Shown one piece after another: positions 56,626 to 64,000 of a stretch of DNA of 64,000 nucleotides (position 1 is the first letter of the stretch; every line of letters begins with the position of its first letter). The notes under the pieces were generated by a model, which was not told the DNA's origin, did not search any database, and worked only from the letters and a program-made list of their open reading frames with translations. The DNA is taken from the NCBI GenBank assembly GCA_946811695.1, contig OX328125.1:98818574-98882573 (forward strand). Reading direction: 5' to 3'. Made by a program: the position numbers and the translations under genes. Source of the stretch: Gonocerus acuteangulatus. Taxonomy: Eukaryota; Arthropoda; Insecta; Hemiptera; Coreidae.

Positions 56626-56825
56626 ATTTAAATTTTAACGTCCATTATTATTAACTAAGAATTTTGGGACGGGTTATCTATAGGTTACCACCCATTTCTA
56701 GCTAGGATAGGTTCTTTTCTTTTTTCTAAAGAAAAGCCACCACCCCATGGTGGGAAACGAACCCACGACCATTGACACGGAGTGTTAAGTGCTCACGCCT
56801 CAACACTCGCGGCCACCGTGCTTCT
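56625..56825 (-). mobile_element. tRNA-Leu-like SINE within the intron
   Basis: On the minus strand: GCACGGTGGCCGCGAGTGTT, GAGGCGTGAGCACTTAACAC, then the B box GTGGGTTCGTTTCCCACC, GGTGGTAACCTATAGATAAC and the tail GACGTTAAAATTTAAATTG. Well preserved and antisense to the host gene. Confidence 0.85.
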
Positions 56826-57590
56826 AAAACCTATCTGTTTCCTGTCTTCTAATACGTTAATAAAAGTTGTTAATCTAATATACACAGATTGTTGGAAACA
56901 ATCATCCCAAATTTGGTCATATTCATAATTTTCATAAAATTTGATGGGCCAGATATGTTATATCGAAGGTCTGGATATTTTCTGAGAGCTATGAAGAAAC
57001 CACTAAGGCATAACGCAGTCACATGATCATATTAATCATATATAGTCATATGAGCCACTGATCTGTCATTTAGAGCAGCGATTTAGTTATTATTCAATAG
57101 CCAAATAAAACCATTGATTAAAAAATATACCAAGGAATATTATAAAGAAAAGAGAAGGTCGTAATCTATCATTTAGCCAGTTTTGCAGACTAAAAAACGG
57201 ACCTAGACAAATTAAAGCTTTTTTATTAGCGGCATTACCTGCAAACGCTGAGATATATGAGTATATTAGGACACGACAAGGTTTAATTGTATTAAATCGC
57301 TCTATAATGGACAGGACGATATACAAAGTCTTTTCTTTCGGAACAATTAGCTCGCCAATTTGCGATTTGAACCCAGATCGTCGGCATTTACAATGGAATG
57401 TCATGCCTGCTTTCAGGTAAATATGACGCTGTGTCATCTGTCTGGAGCCTTGACTCCTTTGGACGAATTAACTTACCGTGCAGTGACATGGAACAGATAG
57501 CCTAAATGGTATCCCGAACATATAATAGGAGAATCTTTGGTAAAACACTAAAAAGAAAAGATTTAAAAAATAAATAAATAAATAAATTTA

Positions 57591-57684
57591 AAAAAAAATA
57601 CTCGTGATAATATCGCTCCAGGAAAATAATAATAATAATTATTATTATTTTGATGGAGCGATATTATCACGAGTATTTTTTTTT
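57591..57684. repeat. 94-bp hairpin
   Basis: ATACTCGTGATAATATCGCT plus CCA and its complement flank a palindromic AATAATAATTATTATT core, so nearly the whole 94 bp is self-complementary. A second AT palindrome (CAAATGATTATCAAAATG region) follows to 57735. Looks like a small foldback element in the intron. Confidence 0.7.
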
Positions 57685-57970
57685 TCAAATGATTATCAAA
57701 ATGATAATCAAAAATGATTATAATCATTTGAACGTTTGAAATGTGTCCATCTCCCTGCGTACTTCTTGACTTCGAAAAAATGTTCAATAAGCATTCTTCC
57801 TAAAATCCGATAACTTCATAGAGAAATTCAATTTTTTGTCAAAAGCCACACAATTAAGTGAAGATTTCCTTAGTATTTTAGCGAATTTATATTGGAACGA
57901 ATTCTTGCGTCCTGCTGAGAAAAAACTTATACTGACGAATAAGACCCATGGGCGTACGTAGGAAATATTC

Positions 57971-57989
57971 GGGGGGGGGGGGGGGGGGG
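57971..57989. repeat. 19-base G homopolymer
   Basis: Uninterrupted run of 19 G in an otherwise AT-rich intron. Its length is prone to sequencing error. Confidence 0.85.
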
Positions 57990-58460
57990 CTGCGACCATT
58001 TCCGGGTTATGGAATACTAACCTTATGCCCATACACATATATAATTTTTTTTTTATTTATTCATTACGAGAGCTTCGCAACAAGGGTGATCTGCTCTATT
58101 GAATAACAAAAAATAAAAAACAATAATAAAAAAAAGTGAGAATAAATAATAATAAGACATATAATAAAGGAATTGTTTAAGAATTAATTGGCCATGATCT
58201 GAAAATTAAATATAATCCGATAGGTGATAACAATAGGGCTTAGATTATAATAATAATTGGTCTATAATATATAAAATGGAAGTACATATTCATCCAATTA
58301 GATAATAATTATAAATCCATAATAATTGAAAGCTTACATAATAATTATAAATCCATAATAATTAACATGTTACATAATAATTATGAATCCAATTACATTA
58401 TAGTATTATATATATAATTAAGTTTGTGAATAACAAAGATCGAGGAAATAATGTTTATTA

Positions 58461-58515
58461 ATAGTGGCGCGGCGCTACTAGCCAAATAGTTGATGCGCCG
58501 TTAAAAACGAAAAAA
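58461..58515 (+). repeat. 3' fragment of the 5S-derived SINE
   Basis: GGCGCGGCGCTACTAGCCAA, ATAGTTGATGCGCCGTTAAA and AACGAAAAAAAA match the tail of the 42.2-kb copy. Confidence 0.7.
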
Positions 58516-58682
58516 AAATAAAATAAAAAAATAATAGTGGCGGTTACAAAAATGTCTTGTCACTTTAAACAGAATTTTACACAACGCTGAATATTTCGTC
58601 GTTATTTTCTAAAGCGACGACCTATTCAGGATAACTACCTCATGGTTTAAAAAGAAAAGCCGATATGCAGATTTTGTGGCAA

Positions 58683-59640
58683 AATTTTGAGAACTAATAG
58701 ACCTGGAGCCAGCAACGCACTTTTCATGAAGTGTTTTATGCACCCTGAAATTTTGCTATAATGTACCTCTTCGGTCGATAAGAAGGTAAGTATGTGTTTC
58801 CTGAACATACCTTGGTGCACCAGGAACTGCGCATAGAGGAAAGGTGCAAAACAATATTGCCTAAAAGTAGAGTTTTATTCAGAATCCAACTATTATTAAT
58901 GAAATAAATGGCAAATTAAGGCAATTTTCAAATTAATAATAACTAAGACAGGCACTTTTAAGGGGGTTAAAATGATAATAATAAAAAAAAACTAAGTACC
59001 TAGTTTTTATTTTTAATAATTAATGAAGTGCTTTATTCACGCTGCAATTTAAACAGCGTCTTCTATAAACATATTTGAAAATAATTGCAAAAAGGCAGAC
59101 ACTTTTGTGGGGTTTAATTATCAGGAAGCATGAAAATAAACGTTGGTTATGATAGACTGGAATATACTGCGCGCAACCGTAAGAGTGTATGACACGACTG
59201 CGCAGTGTTGGTTGTTTTCTGTGCTCTCATTGGTTCTTGCTCACATGATCTTGTACAGCTGTTCCAGTTTTAATGGCAGCGAAAATAAAACTCTCATTTA
59301 ATATTAGAATGAAAACAATTATTTTTTTATTTATTTTATTTTATTTTTTTTTTTACGTGTTATACCCCTTTAAAGTGTCTGCCATATTTATTATTCATTG
59401 TAAAATTGTCTTAATTTTACATTAAAGACAGTTGCCTTCTAAATAAAACTCTATTTTTGGGCAATATTGTTTTGCACCTTTCCCCTATGCGCAGTACCTG
59501 GTGTTCCATGGTAAGACTATCCAACACATATATACCTTCTTATCTATCCAAGAGGTATATTATAGCAAAGTTTCAGGATGCATAAAACACTTCATGAAAA
59601 GTGCGTTGCTGGCTCTCGGACTAATACATATACCCACTGA
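58683..59640. mobile_element. Non-autonomous element with ~230-bp inverted repeats
   Basis: Left arm (about 58690-58920: GAGCCAGCAACGCACTTTTC, ATGAAGTGTTTTATGCA, GCACCAGGAACTGCGCATAG, GGTGCAAAACAATATTG) matches, inverted, the right arm (about 59420-59640). The 500-bp centre is AT-rich. The CTGAAATTTTGCTATAATGT segment resembles the inverted repeats at 18388-18972, so the two may be related families. Confidence 0.7.
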
Positions 59641-59799
59641 ATGTAAAAGACATTACAATCTGTACATTCCATATTACCTACTTGATCGTTTTACAGAAGG
59701 TAGTATAAACATACACTCCACCTATATCGCACAATTTAAATATCAAGTAAAAAAAAAAGTTATTCTAATTGTATAGATTGGTTAAGCTTACAGTTTAAC

Positions 59800-60815
59800 C
59801 GTTTCTTTTATAGTCCTCATTTTCTGATCATGAGCTTATCGCTAAAGTTGCGTAGCTCATAATGAATGAATAAATAAATAAATTATAGTCCTCAATGTTC
59901 ATTCACCACTTTATTGATATTTTTTATTTCATTTTTTTTTGTCTATCTTATATGATTCGCCTTAAGATTGACCACTTATTTTCTTCTTTCAATTTTTAAT
60001 TATCAATTAATCACAGTTCTTCAGAAATGGAAGAACATTCCATAACACTTGTTCCGGTGCTCAAATAATTAAATAATCAGAATGAGATTTATTCGAAATT
60101 GAAGAAAATTTACTTTTGATCAACATTATGTTTCAGATAGGTTTATAGGTTTTATAGTAATTACTGCTTGTTGGTATCTAATAACTTAATAAAAATGTTT
60201 TCTTTTTTTTTATTTTTGCATTCACTTGAAGTCTTTGAAGCTCAAAAATACTTGAGTATCGCATTGAAATCTTATCAATAGGGATATTTTTAGCTTCGAA
60301 ATACCTATCTATGAAATGGTATTGTTACGAGAGAATATTTTCGGCTCGAAAATTCCGATATGGCCCACAGGATGTTTGCTCAGGATATTTTCAGCAAGAA
60401 AAAAAAATACTTCTATTATTCAAAGGATTTTGAAAGAGTCAAAGGTATATGATGAAATGTAGGACCGAGTAATTAGGTAAATACTATAAAATATCTAAAT
60501 TAGCCTGTATAGAGTTAAAGGAATAAATCTAATGATTATAACAACAATAATGAAAAAAGTCGTTATAATAAAAAAGAAAAGGAAAGAACAAATCAAAAAC
60601 TGGGTTAACTTGTTAATATTGAAAGTATATAATTTTTTTTACAAAATAAAATAATTAAAAATATCAGAAGATAAATTGTAAATAATGATAAAACCTACCT
60701 CTTTACACTAATAAGAAACAAAATAACAATAGTTACTGTATCTCCCATGGGATTGGTCTGTGTTGTTGTATTGTCCTTTATTTTTTAGTACTTTAAGGAA
60801 TATGATTATTTTTAG
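59800..60815. other. Intron without visible features
   Basis: AT-rich, with a TTATTTTTAG acceptor only at its end (60806-60815). Confidence 0.4.
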
Positions 60816-60977
60816 ATAACTATTCTTCTGGCAGTGATAGCTTCAGGTATGATAGCGAACGGTGATTACTTCGATCACAGTGAACTCACTGGTAATGATT
60901 TGGATCACTACCAGGAAGATGTTACCGGTTACCAAGATGGTCACTGGTCTGGAGAAGACGATGTACACGGCACTTCG
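60816..60977 (+). CDS. Second coding exon of a secreted-protein gene
   Basis: Acceptor ATTTTTAG (to 60815), 162 nt (54 codons, phase 0 at both ends), donor TCG|GTAAGG (60977/60978). It encodes ITILLAVIASGMIANG, which with MAM forms a 19-residue signal peptide cleaved after ANG. An acidic, His/Tyr/Gly-rich segment follows: DYFDHSELTGNDLDHYQE, DVTGYQDGHWSGEDDVHG, TS. The mature part has no Cys. It is probably exported, perhaps to extracellular matrix or cuticle, but no known family was recognised. The gene must continue downstream; no third exon was found before the window end. Confidence 0.7.
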
Positions 60978-61389
60978 GTAAGGACACTAAACCACTTTAA
61001 CATTAAGAAAATTTTTATTCAAAAGAACTGTGCCATCTTCCACAGTAATATATACAGGGTGTCCCAGTATATTCGTCCACTCCCTTTTCCTCCTAGAGTT
61101 GTTGGAATTTTGGTATGAAACTTCATAGGTCTTAGTTATGTTGCATGAGGTTTCTTTTGAAGGTTTAGTTGACTTCGTAACATTCTCCAGTTTTTCTCCA
61201 GCGCATCTAACTCTTGATTTTCCGATGGCAGCAGGTATTTTTTATGACGAATTCTAATAGAAAATGTAATTTTAAGACTAATATATTCCGAGACATCTTT
61301 TGATCCGACGCACCGTTTGCGCGTAAAACACAAAAAACTGAAACATATCGCCCTTTTGTAAACAAATTCCTATTTATCACTGAAAATTA

Positions 61390-62430
61390 TGAAAATTTCC
61401 AATTTTACTCACATCTAGTAGTATAATACCTGTGTAAAATTTCATAACTTTATCTTTACCTGGTTGAAAGTTATGAGAGGGTAAAAATCGGCTCTAAGAC
61501 CTCCTGTAATATACACACAGTATGCTTAGGCCGGAACTTGGCCTGGCGCACTACCGTGCGCCTAGATTTTAAGACTAATTTATTCCGAGACATCTTTTGA
61601 TCCGACGCACCGTTTGTGCGTAAAACCCAAAAAACTGAAACATATCGCCCTTTTGTAGACAAATTCCTATTTATCACTGAAATCAAGCCTTGTACGTTAA
61701 AACACCTCGATACAAACGTTGTAGCCTATTAATTTTCCTTTCAGGTGATACCAAGATCAAAGTTGTAGGTTTAATATTTAACGGGATATTACGAATGAAA
61801 AATATACCTTAAAAGTTTTAAAAAATAACAAATCAGAAAATCGATATGAATAGAAAAAAGTAGCTGTCATAAACACTAAAAAAAGTACTTATTTACTGTA
61901 TGAAAAAAGTAAATAAAAATTATTATAAAACAGAACAGAATAAATTTCTTTTTGCATATAGAAATTATTGTATCATAACACTAAAAAAAAAATTTGCCTT
62001 TGTTTTCATTCATAATATCCCGTTAAATATTCAATCTACTTTGACAACTTTGATCTTGGTATCTTCTGAAAGGAAAATTAATAGGCTACAACGTTTGTAT
62101 CGAAGTGTTTTTACGTACAAGGCTTGATTTCAGTGATAAATAGGAATTTGTCTACAAAAGGGCGATATGTTTCAGTTTTTTGGGTTTTACGCGCAAACGG
62201 TGCGTCGGATCAAAAGATGTCTCGGAATAAATTAGTCTTAAAATCTAGGCGCAGGGTAGTGCGCCAGGCCAAGTTCCGGCCTAAGCATACTGTGTGTATA
62301 TTACAGGAGGTCTTAGAGCCGATTTTTACCCTCTCATAACTTTCAACCAGGTAAAGATAAAGTTATGAAATTTTACACAGGTATTATACTACTAGATGTG
62401 AGTAAAATTGGAAATTTTCATAATTCTACA
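61390..62430. repeat. Long palindrome, ~430-bp arms
   Basis: Arms about 61390-61815 and 61990-62425 (sharing TTTCATAACTTTATCTTTAC, GGTCTTAGAGCCGATTTTTA, GGTGCGTCGGATCAAAAGAT, GATACCAAGATCAAAGTTG and so on) face each other around about 170 bp of AT-rich DNA. Both arms keep the same 71-codon frame (GRYVSVFWVLR, NGASDQKMSRNKLVLKSRR). Confidence 0.8.
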
Positions 62431-62960
62431 TCGAACAGTTTCTGAGATATAAGCGATCGAAAATCGGGATTTATAGGACTCACTCACTCACTCACTCACT
62501 GACTCATCAAAATTATTGGGTGCTTCCCATGATGCTAGAGACTTGAAATTTTGCATGATGATAGATATGGAGGTGTTATTAAAGGAAAAAATCGAAAAAT
62601 CCTGAAAAGTTGTGTTTGACTCCGCTTCCGGGGCGGGGGCGTGCCAGTTTTGTACTTCCTTCGGAAACCCGTCATTCCATCCGAACCCCAGGATGTGGGG
62701 TATCAAATGAATCGTCTCGGTATGAAGAACCTATATTTGATGTTTTAAGAAACAATTAGACGCATATAGGCTCGGTCAAAATCTTACACCAGCTGTCTGT
62801 CTGTATGTTTGTTCCTTATACAAATCCGTACCTTTTGACCGATCTTGACCAAACTTGGGACACAGATGGGTCTTGATACGGGGAGAATCATAGGCTAGGT
62901 TAAATTGTCTATCAGCTGTCTGTTTGTTCCTTATACAAATACACACCGTTTGGCCGATTT
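62430..62960 (+). repeat. Dispersed repeat (CACTCACT / CTGTCTGT family)
   Basis: GATATAAGCGATCGAAAATC, ACTCACTCACTCACTCACTG, TTGAAATTTTGCATGATG, and then two copies of AGCTGTCTGT..TTTGTTCCTTATACAAAT. A short GC-rich segment (GGGGCGGGGGCGTGCC) lies at 62631-62646. Confidence 0.5.
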
Positions 62961-62963
62961 TCA

Positions 62964-63973
62964 CAATAGTTATGTTGCATGAGGTTTCTTTTGAAGGTTT
63001 AGTTGACTTTGTAACATTCTCCAGTTTTTCTCCAGCGCATCTAACTCTTGATTTTCCAATGGCAGCAGGTATTTTTTATGACGAATTCTGATAGAAAATT
63101 TAATCCCCAAAAAAACATAAATGTGAAATAGAGGCCAAGTTCCTGCCCCCACAAAGAAACACTTCCTTCCTCAAAAATATCCCCTCCTATAACCCCCCTA
63201 AAACGCCTTACCATTCTACACTCCAAAAAAGTAGTATGAGTTGGTGTAACCAAAAATATTTGCCAATACAAGAGATGATACAAGAAAGAAATTTCCAAGT
63301 TCATTACTTGGAAGACCTCATAGTTACTTACTAAGAACAGTAAAGACAGTTCAACTGACCTTTAAAAACAACAATAAGAATACTTATATCCAATTACTAA
63401 AATATCACTTTCCTCAACCAGGTATATTCTTAAACGTGGCAATGTTTTTTTTTTGTGCCGAAATTATCTTTAGAGAAAAATTAAACATTCCAAGATTAAG
63501 AATATACCTGGTTGAGGAAAGTGATATTTTAGTAACTGGATATAAGTATTTTTATTGTTGTTTTTAAAGGTCAGTTGAAGTGTCTTTACTGTTCTTAGTA
63601 AGTAACTATGAGGTCTTCCAAGTAATGAACTTGGACATTTCTTTCCTGTATCATCTCTTGTATTGGCTAATATTTTTGGTTGAATTAATACACCAACTCA
63701 TACTACTTTTTTGGAGTGTAGAATGGTAAGGCGTTTTGGGGGGTTTTAGGAGGGGATATTTTTGAGGAAGGAAGTGTTTCTTTGTGGGGGCAGGAACTTG
63801 GCCTCTATTTCACATTTATGTTTTTTTGGGGATTAAATTTTCTATCAGAATTCGTCATAAAAAATACCTGCTGCCATTGGAAAATCAAGAGTTAGATGCG
63901 CTGGAGAAAAACTGGAGAATGTTACAAAGTCAACTAAACCTTCAAAAGAAACCTCATGCAACATAACTATCAC
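62964..63973. repeat. Long palindrome, ~470-bp arms
   Basis: Arms about 62964-63436 and 63501-63973 are nearly identical inverted copies around about 64 bp. Their outer ends equal 61136-61330 (GTTATGTTGCATGAGGTTTC, TTTTGAAGGTTTAGTTGACT). Each arm retains the frame RIRHKKYLLPLENQELDALE, KNWRMLQSQLNLQKKPHAT. Confidence 0.85.
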
Positions 63974-64000
63974 CTACCAAGTTTCATATCAAAATTTCAA

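Larger units (their letters stand above)
61053..64000. mobile_element. Composite mariner-type element with nested palindromes, cut by the window end
   Basis: It starts TACAGGGTGTCCCAGTATAT at 61053, just after TA. The last bases of the window (from CCTCATGCAACATAACTATC onward) are the complement of 61085-61150, so the right end lies a short distance beyond 64000. Inside are two large palindromes (61390-62430 and 62964-63973) and a dispersed repeat (62430-62960). Confidence 0.65.

Noticed and set aside
59501..59776. 91-codon plus-strand frame
   Set aside because: Half lies in the right inverted repeat of the 58.7-kb element and the peptide resembles nothing known.

Overview
The window is repeat-dense, AT-rich nuclear DNA from an animal. 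The probable source is an arthropod: many TA microsatellites and A/T homopolymers, Tc1/mariner, hAT, piggyBac and pogo-type fragments, Jockey-like non-LTR retrotransposon tails, several SINE families, and arthropod-style TATA/Inr promoter spacing. A copepod-like crustacean would fit, but that is inference. There are no prokaryotic operons, CRISPR arrays or long intact ORFs. Most of the window is dead or non-autonomous mobile DNA.

Layout. 0-13 kb: Tc1-like transposase wreckage, an hAT-like element interrupted by a 1.3-kb element with 13-bp terminal inverted repeats (TIRs), several copies of an unclassified TA-associated repeat, a hammerhead ribozyme at 6.45 kb, a tRNA-Leu-like SINE, a 30-bp satellite and a ~140-bp tandem array with G-runs. 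13-24 kb: a textbook hAT foldback MITE with an 8-bp target duplication, two reverse-transcriptase scraps, a 380-bp palindrome carrying hammerhead motifs, and 14 copies of a 91-bp satellite. 24-34 kb: tRNA- and 5S-rRNA-derived SINEs and three more palindromic hammerhead elements. 34-48 kb: a candidate first coding exon at 34.3 kb, a pogo-type and a piggyBac-type MITE, a 46-bp satellite with 184-bp higher-order structure, Jockey-like remnants, a degenerate ~180-bp satellite and a GC island at 48.1-48.4 kb with a plausible minus-strand coding exon. 49-56 kb: a mariner-like foldback element, a Tc3-like transposase remnant and two retrotransposon tails. 56-61 kb: the best host gene, with TATA box, Inr, a 3-codon first coding exon and, 4.5 kb downstream, a 54-codon exon completing a signal peptide. 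61-64 kb: nested long palindromes framed by a mariner-type terminus and cut by the window end.

Most notable observation: seven hammerhead-ribozyme motifs of the small, Penelope-associated type. They have a CUGANGA core, a helix II hairpin, GAAA, and a self-complementary 4-6 nt stem III suited to dimer formation. Six of them lie in four short palindromic elements, three of which abut TA microsatellites. By inspection six retain all core nucleotides and one has a core mutation.

All calls come from reading the sequence. No alignments, folding or database searches were run, and repeat boundaries are approximate unless a terminus is given.
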